64,000 bases of DNA from Numida meleagris. Lineage: Eukaryota > Chordata > Aves > Galliformes > Numididae. Positions 20,686-33,897 of this stretch are shown piece after piece. The stretch is from positions 82,651,258-82,715,257 of the forward strand of contig NC_034410.1 in NCBI RefSeq assembly GCF_002078875.1. Direction: 5' to 3'. Each line of letters begins with the position of its first letter. The stretch's first letter is position 1. The position numbers were made by a program, and so were the translations under genes. A model generated the notes under the pieces. The model was not told where the DNA came from. It saw only the letters and a list, made by a program, of their open reading frames with translations, and searched no databases.

Positions 20686-23600
20686 GTAACAGGTTTATAA
20701 ATATTGTATGTCACTGTCAAATAGCTAACAAGGCTCACGTTAACACCAATGTTTAGTATAAAACGGATGTTACAAAGCAATTTTTTAGGGCATGCATTCA
20801 TTGTAAAATAATCCCATAGGTCACCATCATTCCATTATGTATTCATCCACTGTTTTTTTTTTCAAAAAGACTGGTGCATGAATACCAATAAGTTTAAATG
20901 CTCATTGTCTTCAAATGGATGCTGGGTATTGGCATACAGAACTGAGTCTAGTATAAGAAAAAAAAACCACCAAAAAACAGAACACCTCTTAACACTATAC
21001 TTACAAAGTGCTTCTGTGTATTAGACCTAATTTTCATCTTGAGAATGCTGAATGAAATCAAAAGGTGCAGATGACATTTCAGCTTCAATCATTACAATTT
21101 ATGAAACACAAAACCAAGTGGCAAGTGTGAATGTAGTTATGACAGTCTGCTAAACTGCTAAGAAGTTAACGCAAACCAGATCTCAGAATATATTAATCAG
21201 AAATGCCAAGACATACCTAGCCTCTGACTTCACTTAAACAGAACTCGCAATGCTTCGAATATGTTAACAGAATTTATCTCCCTAAGTGAAGGCTGGGGAC
21301 ATCACAGAGAAATATCCAGTTTTTCTAATGAAGTTAATAGGTTTGGGATTTCATCTTTGACTCTGTGTCAAGACTTGAATGATACTTCCAGCTTTACAGA
21401 AAATTGTGGTCGTTATGAAAAACGGAAAAAGAAACCATTGTTTTATTATTAGGTGAGCAGTCTAATATTTCAGTAGCAGATATAATATTTGGGGTTTAAA
21501 CAATACAGTTTTTGCCTCCTATATTTTAAGTATGACATCTGTGTTTCCTCTCCAATTATCCTGACAGTCTGTATGAAAATGTTTCCTTGATTCTTTAACA
21601 ACTTTTTTTTAATCTTGTTTGGAAAAAAAAATAATAATGTGAGGCTAATTTTTTGTACTAAAGAAGGCAACAAAAAGTTAATATATTAAAAGAGCAAATA
21701 TGATCCTGTAGCAGGCAACATCATAGTTTTCATATATATATTCTCCTGTATCACTGTCCAAAAATATCAGCTAGAAGTAAGGGAACGTGTAACATTTTCT
21801 GTTTTGTTTTAGGTTTTTGTTTGGTTGTTTTTATTTCCAAAATACAGTTTAACCTTGTGTTTTTAAACTGTCTTATATAATTTTTTCACACCCCTTCAAC
21901 ACATTTAGTCTGTCTAAATATTAATTCTGGGAAGAATATTTTTCATTAATCTACACTTTGTTGATCACTGTTGTGAAAAATCACCAAGAGTATTTCTGCT
22001 CCTTTGCATAGAATCTAGGTGGATTTTTCCCCTATTTAGTCTTTTACTATTAACAACTTATGAAATTGAACTGAACGATGTGAAGCTTAAGAAAGAGACT
22101 AAATTAGGTAACACACTGCAATCACTGTGCCATGAGTAGGCATTGAAGCCATAAAAGATTTGCAGCTGCTTGGCACTTTCGAAAAATCCAGTTCCTTCCT
22201 TAAAAACATAAACAGGAATTTGCATTAAGTAGTATTTAGAAACAACTCAGAAGACTACTGCTAACAGGTAATTCTGTAGTGATCCAGTCTATATAAATAG
22301 CACAGTACTTTTAAAGAATGTTTCTCAAAAGTGTCATATAAAAATTCACCTTGTAAGGACGCTTTTAAGTAGTCTCTAATTGCAGATCAGAACTGGTCTA
22401 TACTGAGCGTTAGCCTTTCTACAAATGTGGGCTGTGAAGTTCTCCTTGTGCTCCAACCTCACACCAGTGTGAGCAAACATGCCTACCTTGGTAGCAAACA
22501 TGGAAGCAAGTTAGGAATGAATGCAATCAAAATTACTTGGCAATTCAAGAAAAAAGAATCTGCCCTTTTCCTTATAGCAGTTTCTTTGCTATTGCCAATG
22601 CAATCACAGATTTTCAAAGTAATGTTTGTTCTGTCTGCTTTTTCGCATCTGCTAACTCCACAAGCTGCACAAGCCCTCCAAAACTACACTGATTTTACCT
22701 CACTATCTGAACCCAAATGAGAGAAGTTAAATAATGGAATATAAATATACATAGTTTTATCAAGACTCACCGTAAAATATATTTCTAAGAGTTACGTAAG
22801 TGATTATTTCATTCCAATAACAGGTGCAGAAAGGGAAGGTTTATCAAAATCTTATTCTGTATCTGCAAAAAATCAGACACTCAGCCATATGAGCTGCACA
22901 GAAATAGTTAGATAGGAAAAAAAAGAGGTGAATAGTTGACGTATGGCAAAATAAATAAATAAATGTAAAAAATATTTTTTTATACTTCGGAAATTGAGGT
23001 TTTCTTTAAATTGCCAACAGGCTTCCAGTTAGATCCTTATCTGTGCTGGGCAGGCTGTGGAAGTGCTATATTAGGCTCTACCACAATGCTACAGAAACGT
23101 TGATAATGCAATTTCAATTAGGTGAAACAGTCAGTGGGCAAAGAAAGCTGTTAAGATTTGGAGTCCCCCTCTTCTGAGACTCACATAGTTTGTGAGAGAG
23201 CCAGTGAGCAGGTACACACAGCATCCAACTGCTACTACCACACACAGGGTCCTGGCCTTTCTTCATACCTCTAAGGGCAAAATCAAGCCTCTCGCTCAAA
23301 TCTTGGAGCTTTCTGGGAGTACGTATTTTAAGGCATAAATCAGACCTCTTGCCCTTACACAGCTAGGACTGCAAAAAAGTTATATTCCTGTTAAAGTTAC
23401 ATTCTGTTGCTTCTTTGCGTATCAAGTAATATTTCCATGTGATTTACATGTGTCTTTGCCACATGTAAAGTCATACAAAAATAGGAAGTATGACAAAACC
23501 ATGAGCCCTTCTTTGCCCTCCAGCCTTACTTACAAACTCTCTACTCATCTGTCCTGAAGTATTTGAGGTTGCCTCTGCATCATCATTTAGCATCCAAGCA

Positions 23601-23921
23601 AACCACTCCACCTGTTCACCACACACTGCGGCTCAGGGTTGAAATAGAGGGTTCCAGTTCATGCAGGGTGGGCACATACACACACCCTGAAGCACCGGAA
23701 CAACTGTAACATTTAAATATGTTTCTACTTCTACTATAAACATAAGGCTCTTGACCAGTTGCACTTCGTATAAAATATTAGCACTTTCACAGTAGGCATC
23801 TCCAAAAAAGAGTGATGCTAGACCTTTTGTAATTCTGTCCATCAAGTAACTTTCCTTCTCCTAAAACTGTTACTCAGTACTTTTCATTGGGGAAACCATT
23901 TGGAGAAGAAGTTTTAAAAAA

Positions 23922-23951
23922 AACATATCAGTATGCAACATATCAGTATGG
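23922..23951. repeat. 15-bp tandem duplication
   Basis: The unit AACATATCAGTATGC occurs twice in direct succession, with one mismatch at the last base. Confidence 0.9.
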
Positions 23952-24025
23952 CAAGGGGTCACAAAATTAATTTACGTGCCAGTAAAAATAGCAGGTTTGT
24001 GTATGAGCTCCAATGCTGCCTCTAG

Positions 24026-24050
24026 AGTGCAGTGCAGTGCAGTGCAGTGC
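24026..24050. repeat. Pentanucleotide repeat (AGTGC)5
   Basis: Five perfect copies of AGTGC in tandem in the presumed FRRS1L 3' UTR; a likely polymorphic microsatellite. Confidence 0.95.
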
Positions 24051-26233
24051 CAATAGCCAATGTTCCCAGAAGAAATCAAAGACCACAGGGTCTATGCTCT
24101 AAAAGGAGAATAATTTACTTCTTTTTAAGTGCCTGATGCAGTAGAAGGACAGGAAAAGTAAGGCAAACAAAGACTGAAAAAAGAATAATTGTGAGGAGGC
24201 CTGCCTGTTCCCTTCCCCTTCAACTCACAACAGTACTTAGAGATAAGTGGAGTATCATCTACAATACGGATTTCTGCAACCTGCCTGATGGTGAAGACAG
24301 CTGTCTTTCAGTCCTTACCTAATAACTCCTCTTTACAGCTGGGCTTAGACCTCTCAGGATCATCAGATGTGGGCATAGGGTCAGGACATAGTCTAGTGAC
24401 AAGGAGCACAGTACTTTTCAGAGGAAGACATTAACACAGTTGTAACACCATTTCACAGTAGGCACTGAGTACAAGGAGAGAGGTAAAGAGCTTTTCTTCT
24501 TGGTCCAGCCCCAGGATATGGCAACCCAAGCAAGCTTCAAAGCAACTACCCAGGCAGTTTGCTGATGCATGCGTTGCTCCAGTTACTCTCTAATCTTTGC
24601 AGTGGAGACTGGAAAAGTCAGTGCCAAAAATAGCTTTCAGAACTTCTAACCCATGTGGGGAGTTCCCTTCGATTAGGGAGGCTACAAGTGCTTATTTTCC
24701 TGCTCCCCAAGTATTGCAATACCCATCAATGAAGACAAGGAAGTCTCACAGGGCTTTCAAAATATCTAATCAAAACAGTCTCTTTCAGAGACAGAATAAT
24801 TCCCTTATAATGCTAGAACTGTAGATGAAAGCATCATCCCGTATCCAACGACATTCTAAAATCAGCTAGGTTTTTATTTGGGGAAAAAATAAACAGCATC
24901 TAGAAGTGTCTCAACTATACATAAAGTTATTTGATTCCATTGAAGAAAAACAAACTTTATAGAGGTCTGTATTCTCTGTTTATTTTTCTTTTTCCTACTG
25001 TTACTCTTTATAGTATAATTTCAGGCCAAACTTGGTATTTGTAGTGGAGTACCTGCCAAACACTACAGTAAAAACACAAGGTCGCTTTGTGATAGGCACC
25101 ATCACAAAGAAGCTGACTGCTGTTTCAAATAGCTTATGAACTTCAAGTGAAAAAAGTTATAGATAATATAGTCTGAGTGAGCAGAAGGTGGTGTTATGGT
25201 TAAGGTAACAAGCTGTGGTCAGAGCTGAATATGGTTCTGCATGGAAAGAATATATTCAAGACTGCTAATTAATGCCTTGTGGTCTTTTCTAGTCTTATCT
25301 TTCTAATTAATTATCTTTGTAATTAGCAATCAAAATCAAATTTCCAAAGGCCACCGTACTGTAAACGTGACCTTTCTAAAGCCTCTGCTTCTGTATTATG
25401 TTTCCCTACAGCAAGTCATTCTCACTCTCAAAATTAAAGCACTTTGGAAATGCGTTACTCAATAGCTGCTTACTGGTAGTCACCATAAAGAATCTAAAAA
25501 TGATTCAATTTTCAATTACTTTGAAGAGAGCTACTTTGTAGTAACTCTGTATAGCAGGGATCAATCCTGCTTTTAAGAAAAAAAAACATAAAAAACAAAA
25601 TACTTTCCACGCTCACTCGAGTATTAATAATTATTAGGTATCACATAAAGCTAAGCACCAGTGAATTAAAGTCTTTTCATTTCTCTTACAGGCTTTTTGT
25701 TCTCATATTTACTCCCAACTACTCATATCCAAGCGCTTGTACCTTCCTTGTTTTCCTGAATCTGGAAAGCTCATAGTCCTGCTTTTCCTACTCTGAAGAT
25801 CAACTCTCAGACAAAGTGCCACAATACAACAAACTTTCTTCACTGAAAAAGAAAAACACCACTTATCTCACCTCCTGATTCTAATTTATCATCATTATTT
25901 TCGGTACTCAGTTCTCCTAAAACATTCTGCCAAATATTTAGAGAATGCACAGTAGCTTTTCTAATATCTGTGAAGTAGTACACCAAATTTTAGAACAGTT
26001 TACCAGGGAGTAATAATATAGCTCAGCTATAAATTTAAATGCCAAATAATAGACTGCTTTGCTGCTTTTGTGGACTTTTATTTCCTCCCAATTAATTAGA
26101 AATGCTTAATTAGCACTAATTAAGTATTTTGAAGCTGAAGGTCGTTTAGAAGTGCACGTCTCTGCTCATATTTCAAAAAGAAAAAAAATACAGCAACAAA
26201 AACACCAGACAGAATGCTTAAAAGTAACCTGAC

Positions 26234-26249
26234 AAAAAAAAAAAAAAAA
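26234..26249. repeat. Poly-A run (A16)
   Basis: Uninterrupted A run on the plus strand. Confidence 0.95.
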
Positions 26250-28416
26250 GGAACTGTATTTCTACCCTAATTTAGAACATGGGTACATCTGTGGCCTGAA
26301 GCAACTTCTGCTTTGCACTGGGCATTCCCATAAGTGGCTGTGCTTCAGCTCTGACCTCACTATTGCTTTACAGCCTGAACTTTCAACCTTTACACAGCTC
26401 TGACTCCCCGTGGAGCGCCTTACAGCGCAAAGCAACTCTACGCGTGTTGTACGTTTCCCTTGGTATTCTCATATGTAACATATGTCTCTGCGTAGGTCTA
26501 GCCAGGCTATCCTAAGTGCAGCACTGTATTAAAGGAGCCCAAATGGGTTTCTATCGTACTTCAGTATGCTTCAGTTATTAGATTAGCCTTTTAGTGGGTA
26601 ATCAGGGAAATGCCTGAAACTATACCAGTAAATTACAAGGCCATAAACTAAAGTAACCCCAAGGCTACTTTGAGTAGCTGTGATCTCAGAGAAGGGGCTG
26701 TGGTATCTCAGCTCCCTCAACTGCCTACACTTTAACGCAGGAGAGAAGGAATTAGCCCTAATAACTTCCTCACTTCACCTGGCTGCTTACTATAGAACTC
26801 ATTATCCAAGACTTCAGCTCTCTGCTTCAGCTAATCTTAAACCTCAGTTTTACAGCCATGAAGGTCCAAAGCTGACCTTCCTTATTAGTTGGCCTCCACT
26901 ACGTATTTCATCAGGTAGCGAGTTGGTTATTCAATTTGCAGAAGGTAATTTACATGAAAGAAGCTACTGTATGTACCTTCAAAGTTCACTTCAATCTGCA
27001 TTCTTCTCTCCCCTCTTTAACCTTAGTCCAGCAATTTTAAGCAAACAAATCGTTAAAGACATCAGTGAAAATGTTATGTGTTACTAAGAAATCTTTCTCT
27101 AAAAATGGTAATAAAGGATTTGTGGTGGAGTTTGTGATTCCTTTTCGAGCCTATTTCACATACTAGAAGAATAGCTTTCAAGAATGTAGAGCCTAAAAAA
27201 AACCTATTAACTTCATTCCGTGAAGAATGATTCAAACCCAGCAAAGCTTGTTACTTTTTTTTACGCTCTATGCAGCAATGAAAATACAGAGAATGTCTGT
27301 CACATATTTTACCAGATCCTACGTTACAGAGCCCTTAAGTGCATCACATTAGAGAGAATTTTGGTGCAATAATGCAAGTTGGGAAACAAACGAGCAACTG
27401 CATCTAAGCACATTCAACTGCTACACCTATACACGTGTCACACCCCACCTGTCACGTGAATAATAGAAATTCTCCACACAAATCCAGAGTTTTCAGAACT
27501 TTCTATGGCTCGAATGTATTTTGCCACTTTACAGTTTGATAATATTTAGCATTCATCTTTGTATCATTTATTGGTGATAAAAAATTGAAATGCATTTCCT
27601 CTTTAGCACATCTTTTCCACCGTAACTATGTTTCAGCAAAGATTTGAGGAAATAAAAGATACTGATCTTTTTATTAATTCCTATCTCTCCTTACAAATAA
27701 TCTCAATTATATTTCCGTTTCTTTGTGAGCAAACACCTGCTGCCCATATTCACCTTTAACGTGAACAGGATATACAGGAATACAACACAGAAAAACAGAT
27801 TTCTTGGTACTACTGCACAACTATTTAAAAACATATTTACACATCAGCAACATTACTGCTTTTAAATAAAAAGAAAAAAAAACTTCATTGATTGGGAGGA
27901 TTTTCTATGGCTTGTTAGAAACTTCAGTGTTCTCTGTGGCTTACACTTGCTTTTCCTATGTATGGAAAATTCAAATGACTGCATTCTCCTCTCCCTTCAT
28001 TTACATAACATAATATCTCACTCATAAAAGAAGCAGACATCTCTTTCAAGAAGGTTGTTGAAACACTATTGTTATAAGACATTAATCATTTCTTTCCATT
28101 AAAAAAGTCCTGCTCATATTCGATTATGCAAGGCTAGTTTTGGAAAGTAACAGAGTAAGTAAACCTTGATAAATATTAATTAAAAAAACAACCAACTGTC
28201 CATTTCGGAAGGGTAGCTTTTATACTGCAGTGTCAGCATCCTGATCCTAAGTTCAGAAACCACACCTGGGCTCTGTCTGCACCAGAAGTACCAAACGGCA
28301 TTATAATGTTTTCCCAAATTTGCTTTATGGGAGCAATTTGGAAGGCATTTTTTTGTTATTTGATAAGATGTCCATCACTAAACTCTCCTAACCACACATA
28401 CAGACACTCCTCCCAA

Positions 28417-28448
28417 ACACACATACACACACACGCACGCACACACAC
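28417..28448. repeat. (CA)n microsatellite
   Basis: Imperfect CA repeat with ATA and CGC interruptions, about 300 bp downstream of the FRRS1L stop codon and therefore probably in its 3' UTR. Confidence 0.9.
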
Positions 28449-28718
28449 TAATTTTACAAAAGTCTTCTCTTCATTAAGCAAGTAGTCACAACACTGAACG
28501 TAGTCTCCTACTTGTTCACTGATTATTCTTAAATGATTTGTCACCACTCAGCCACTCAAAGATGGTTATTTCATTCTTCTGAGAAGCTAACAATGTTCAA
28601 AAGCAGCTAGATGATGATGGAAGTGTGATTTAAATTCCAATAGAAATATGTATCATCCATCATATATCCATCCATCCTGAGAAACTTCCACTGGCAAATT
28701 CTTGTTACTTTCCAGAAG

Positions 28719-28891
28719 TCAAGGGGTTCCCATCAATAAATAGAAGGTCAGTGCAACAATGAGGAGCAAGCAGAATGGAGAAGAGAAGGTCTGATAGGCA
28801 GCTGATGGCATGAAAATATCTTCATACTTGTAAATACTGACCACACGCTCTGATACAGGTGGTGAGTCTATATCGTGACGAGTTATAGAAC
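28719..28891 (-). CDS. FRRS1L: FRRS1L coding exon 5 (C-terminus and stop)
   Basis: Last coding exon of ferric-chelate reductase 1-like protein (C9orf4). FRRS1L is a brain-enriched, membrane-anchored DOMON protein that acts in the endoplasmic reticulum in early assembly of AMPA-type glutamate receptors; human loss-of-function causes an epileptic encephalopathy. The exon starts after acceptor ATTAAAG; its first bases complete a Gly codon. It encodes [29 protein letters not shown] and the hydrophobic tail [18 protein letters not shown] before a TGA stop at 28721-28719. The tail is the C-terminal membrane anchor. It matches the recalled human protein almost exactly. Confidence 0.96.
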
Positions 28892-29359
28892 CTTTAATAG
28901 GCAAGGGCAGAAAGAAAGAACATCAGGTGCATTTTATTTCTAAAGCTTTATCAAGAAATAGGTAGAAAGACTTAATTTTCATACATAGAGGAGCATGCAA
29001 CATTACAGTGTCAGTGAGTAGTTATTGCTCTGACTTCTGAAATTAAACTTCTGAATAAAACAAATGAAATTCAAGTAAAAAACAAACATCCTTGAGAGGA
29101 ATTCAGAACTTCCAGTTATGAACTATCCTAACTTAAATTTAGCTTTGGGGAGTGGGAACAATAGCTGCATAACCAAGAAAATATGACATGTAGGACTCTG
29201 CTAGCAATCTTACCTTCCTGTTTATATATTCTCAAGCCTGATGCTGCCAAAATTTTAGTTTATTAATAAAAAGGGGGGAATATAAGTGAGAATAGTGTCA
29301 TGGAAAGACATTTATCAAATTTGGCACCTAAGTTGTCAGTAGCACGGGTATCAACTTAC
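28892..29359 (-). other. FRRS1L intron 4
   Basis: Short intron of 468 bp between exons 4 and 5. Unique AT-rich sequence, no feature seen. Confidence 0.9.
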
Positions 29360-29606
29360 CCTGAATTGCTGGACCCCAGGCAAACAGATAGTACCAACTC
29401 AAGTGCAGATCTACGATAGTTTCCTCTCGGGGAACAGATACGGGACGCTTGAATCGACAAGTTACACGATTGTTTTCAAAAACCCCCTCTTCATCTCTAG
29501 CAGGATTTCTCTGGATTTCCTTAGCCCACTGACCAACATTGTAAAAGTGCTGTATTCGGACTCTTCCGTTATCATCATGAACACAAGCCATGACATCATC
29601 TCCTCC
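29360..29606 (-). CDS. FRRS1L: FRRS1L coding exon 4 (DOMON domain, second half)
   Basis: 247-nt exon, phase 0 in and phase 1 out. The acceptor is CATGTAG before GGAGGAGATG; the donor is GTAAGT. It encodes [56 protein letters not shown] and [17 protein letters not shown]. This is the second half of the DOMON fold, a beta sandwich that binds haem or sugar in some relatives; FRRS1L has no reductase domain. It shows very high identity to human as recalled. The only differences noted are conservative (SVPREE here for NVPRDE). Confidence 0.97.
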
Positions 29607-32600
29607 CTACATGGTAAAAATATTTTCGCAGAAGGAAAACAGAAGTGTCATAAAACATTTCCTCATTTATTTACACAACTTTAACTATTAAAAAAACCGG
29701 TCAAGACTTGGGTCTCTCACTCCCTTCTTTTATGTTACAAATACGCACATATTCTTTTCCCTACAAATGTTTCTTCATCCAGATTGAACGGCACAGAGTA
29801 AATACTAACATTTACTTACTCTTACTGACTCTGCATTCTTGTTTGGATCTTTCTAAGATCCAAAACAACCTTAGACACACAACATGTTTGTAAGCCGTGA
29901 TATCACCCTGACATCACAAAACTGACCAGTAGAGGGCTGTTTTCCTTTGTAATGTGTGAAGTTTTGGGATCTTCCTTCAGTAAAATTGGCAGTCTTGATT
30001 CCTTGATGTGTGCAAAATCTACTGTATCAAAATTGCGGACAGAAAAGCAATATAACTTAATAGAGAAGATTAATCTACTAGATCTGTGTAACTAATATCA
30101 TAAACTAATATAATAAAGACATACAGTCTGTCTTTTCTAATCTCATGTTCACTTAAGATAATATAACTTCTCCTTTATCTAAAGAGAAAATGAGAAATGA
30201 TCAGCAAACAGTAACAATACAGAATATTGTGGAATTCAAGAAAAAATTAATCAACTGGTGCCCCTTCCCATAGTATAAACAGCTACCAATCAAAGAAACA
30301 AGGCATAGAAAGAAGTGTGAGGCAATTGTTTGTGTAAGTAATCTACAGAAACATTAAGACAGTTGTTAGAAGAGTTTATTCAAGGTAACTGTCAAAGTTA
30401 TAGAGCACTGCATCACTCAAGACTTAGTATTAATTCTAGGAGCGCTGTCTTGTAGGTGCCTTGTTGTAAAGAACCATTAAAACACTGCAAGTTTGATGCA
30501 TGGCATTTTGCTGAATGCCACTGCTGCAAGTATGACTACTATGTTAGACTCAGGTCCTACTCCTCCAACGCACACCTTTCTGATAGGTCTCACTGATGCC
30601 ACAATCAATGTGTGCTAGTATGACCGTCCATCAGTTTTCTGTCATGGGGAAAGGAGTGAAAAAGGGCACAGTGCAACTCTCTGCGACTATGCCTATGAAG
30701 GCCTGTAAAAGATGTGTCAAAAGTGAGGGAATACGGGAACAACCAGGTAAAACACATTTCAACACTTTCTGTACCCAGTATTATTGCAGATTATCTTTCC
30801 AGCTTTGCTCTTGAGCCTATCATTGCTTTCCATAGCTTATTTTCTAAGTTTAATTTTTTTTTTTATCTCTGAGCACCAATCTCTCATTTTTAAGTACGAA
30901 GAGGCAAAACAAATGAAACAACCAACAAAAAACTGTTTTCACATTAAGAAATAATAACAGTTTTGCACCTTATTTAACAGAATGACATTACAAAATCCTA
31001 AGTAGGCAGAAAAGCCTATGAGTGGAAAACTGTGATGTTATCTGAGACAAAGAAATAGGTCACAGGAGTTTAAAAAAAATCTGATGACCCAAAAACACTT
31101 TTTTTCCCTTGAACTTCTTTGGCTATCCAGGCCACAATGTTTTCAGCAGGGACTCTATGGTACAGCCCCTTTCTCACAGCAGAACTCTTCTGATGCAAAG
31201 TCATTCTACCATTAAAGTGTCCCAGGCACCGAAACATCCTCAAGTTATGACAACGGATGAGATCAGCAGGGGAACAAGAGAGGAAGGCAAACACCAGCTG
31301 TTTTAGTCTAGCTGACCGGTAGTTCTCATATGCATCACATTTATAATGAAAATCTTTCAGCTTTCATTCTTATTACAGGAAGCTGAGACTTTCCATGCTG
31401 TTTGGTCCACCTGGGCTGAAAGGTAAGATATGCTTTAAGGCACAGCTAGTGTGTCCCTGGGACTATCGTACTGTACAGACCTTCCAGCCACCAAACACAA
31501 GCACAACTCTGCCTGCTCAGGCAAGCCCCTGGCTACAGCACACATCCTCATGGTTGGGAATCGTGTCGTGCTTGTGCCACCTGCCCTGCAGAAACTCACG
31601 TTTCTGACTGAGGGCTGTCATGCAGGCAGGCCAAGTAGTGTATCTGCACCTCTGAGTGAAATGGGAAGGAGGAACTCAGAGAATATGATGGGAACAGGGG
31701 TGGGAACAGAGATGGAGCTATGCTGGATGGACTGCGCACACAGGCTGAGTGGAACTGGAAGCAATGGGACAGGTTGGAGTGAATAGGTGGGCTTGCAAGG
31801 GAGCATGGGGAGGAGATGTGATATTGTACTGCAAGGAATGGCTGAGAGGTGTGGCAGAGAGCTTGGCAAGGTCACGCTGAGAAGGGTTAATTGTACTTGA
31901 AAGCAATTATCTCTCCTAAGTCTGTCTAACCATTGGAATTCAATGTCTTAGCTTTGAAGTGGTGGTACAGGTACACAGGAGTTACAAACTACTAACATGA
32001 GCTTAGGGCCAAGTATTTAAAGTTGCTGAACTGCTTTGAAAATCCTGTTGACTACTTGAACTTCCAGGCATCCAAACTCCTCCCGTTATTTGGCTGTAAA
32101 ACTGTACCTCACAACACTCTTTATGACACAAAAGACTGCTCTCTTTATTGTGTTTATTTGCAGCATCATATTCAAGACATAGTTACTAATGAGCAAAAGG
32201 CACCTGCCCTCATATTCTCTTTCTGATTCTCATTTTTGGTCTGATAAAATGTTGCTAAGTTAGTGTGAGTCTTCCCATTGCCTTTCACAGCTCCTACGGC
32301 AGGATTTCCACCTTCTGTACTTTTTCTGACTTCCTGCTTACAACTGACCAAGAAACGGTCCTCTGACTAGTAATTTAGAACACGGACTCAATATTTTTGA
32401 TATACTCAGGAATGTCTCTGTATATGAACACCAATATTATAAACTACATTTTAATCCTAAACGTGTTACAAGCATCACAGACAAAACATGTTTGCAGAAG
32501 TTGTCTATTGCTCAGTTTTTTTAAAGTCCCAACGGTATATGTGCCTCTTTGCCCAGTGAAACACAACAAAAAGTAAGGCTTTTCAGTGAACAACTAAGTA

Positions 32601-33222
32601 GAGGAATGAGCATAAAACCAAACTCAGTAAAATCCAGGAGAGATAGAAGGAGAAATCCTAACAGGATTGCTTTCTAGAGTACGTATTTTTAAGTGAGTAG
32701 TAGTCATTTTGTCACATATTTGTGGCTTTCCTGGAATAAAACACAGGGATGAAAGAAACAAGAGGATTTCCAGAGTTTAAAAGTGAAAGCCATATTTGTA
32801 TTTTTGATAGACAGCTGATTTCCTGAAGAATGAAACTGTGATATTTAGTTCCTGATGTGCCTTTTGTCCAAGTAACACTGACATGAAAAAATCAACAGGA
32901 TATTTCCACATGAATTGGCTTTTGTCTGAGAGCTTTTCTAATAAAAAGGCAAAAAGTTAATAATATTCAAACACTCAAAGATAAACCAAAACACTGCTGT
33001 ACTATTTAGCAAACAAGGGAAAGGACATGTTACTAAGGATGAGGCAGTTCTGAGGAGACAGCAGACCTAGCTTCTGCTCCCCAATGGCTATTGAGTGCTT
33101 TGCTTTCAGCAAGTCAGTTTTTACATACATGCTCTGCTTCTGACAGATAAAATATAAAGTATTTATATTCTAGCATGCAAAAGTATTCACACTGTCAACG
33201 TGAAGAACTTTAAGAACCTTAC
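29607..33222 (-). other. FRRS1L intron 3
   Basis: 3.6-kb intron. No repeat element or extra exon recognised. A G-rich, moderately GC-rich segment at about 31480-31870 gives overlapping open frames on both strands without similarity to known proteins. Confidence 0.85.
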
Positions 33223-33361
33223 CATTTTCTTGTCTGAGGAAAATCCCACTGCCACCCAGCCATCAGTATCAGCACTCAACTCAAATTCAACATCAGCTCC
33301 TATTCTGCGGTAACTTAGGAAGTAGTCACAGGTTTCTGCATTACAGCCAGGTTTGCCATAC
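33223..33361 (-). CDS. FRRS1L: FRRS1L coding exon 3 (DOMON domain, first half)
   Basis: 139-nt exon. The first G completes the Arg codon begun in exon 2 (AG|G); the exon ends in phase 0 at ATG before donor GTAAGG. It encodes [20 protein letters not shown] and [20 protein letters not shown] followed by SSDKKM. The cysteines of PGCNAETCD are conserved. It forms the start of the DOMON domain. Residues beyond SSDKKM in the open frame are intron. Confidence 0.97.
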
Positions 33362-33812
33362 CTAAATGGAATTGGAAAAACATGCAACTTCTCCTTTCAA
33401 TTTCTCGCTACAGAGATTATGTTTCTGCAAGAAAAACTAAAAGAACGTATTTTGGTAGTGGCAGTAAAACATAAATTATGCTATACTAAAGTAGTACTCT
33501 TAATTGCTTGCAAATATTAAGAACATATAATGCTTAATCATAATGGCAAGCAATTACTGTGTTGAAATGCTGAGTCCATGTTTTGTAAGTAAGTTTTTCA
33601 GGAAAATGCAGGGATCATAAGTTAATCTAGTCCACAGCTCTGATGTCCTTAAATAATCTAATTTATTCAAATAAAACAGTCCTACACTACAGAGTATTTT
33701 CTCAAATAATAAAAAATTATTCAAATGAATATGAAACATCGATCAAACGCTTAAATGCAATCAGTCAGCATTTGCAAATATAAAGGTACCTGCATTTTTA
33801 TCTCAGACTGAC
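33362..33812 (-). other. FRRS1L intron 2
   Basis: 451-bp AT-rich intron between exons 2 and 3; nothing else seen. Confidence 0.9.
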
Positions 33813-33897
33813 CTGAAGCATCCCTTGGTTTTTCCACAATCATCCACTCTGATTTTTGCAAATGGATCCACAGGAGGTGCAGTAGGGAAAGGGTAAC
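33813..33897 (-). CDS. FRRS1L: FRRS1L coding exon 2
   Basis: 85-nt exon too short to show as a long ORF. The acceptor is TTCTACAG before GTTACCC; the donor is GTCAGT. Read with one incoming G from exon 1 it gives [20 protein letters not shown] and then CGKTKGCFR, identical in pattern to the human segment just before the DOMON domain. The phase (1 in, 2 out) agrees with exon 3. Exon 1, with the signal peptide, should lie upstream in the unsequenced run at 35632-36136. Confidence 0.95.

Larger units (their letters stand above)
20656..28718 (-). other. Probable long 3' UTR of FRRS1L
   Basis: About 8 kb directly downstream of the FRRS1L stop codon with no recognisable CR1 copy, no coding exon on either strand and a candidate poly(A) signal at its far end. 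The 135-codon plus-strand frame at 26680-27087 has no recognisable similarity. Assigning the whole interval to one UTR is inference; nearer AATAAA sites also occur. Confidence 0.4.

Noticed and set aside
26680..27087. 135-codon plus-strand frame
   Set aside because: Antisense to the presumed FRRS1L 3' UTR, no recognisable domain or conserved motif.
31395..31424. Collagen-like GPPGLKG followed by a GTAAGA donor, plus strand
   Set aside because: Only two or so Gly-X-Y triplets, single exon-like patch with no second one nearby; coincidence.
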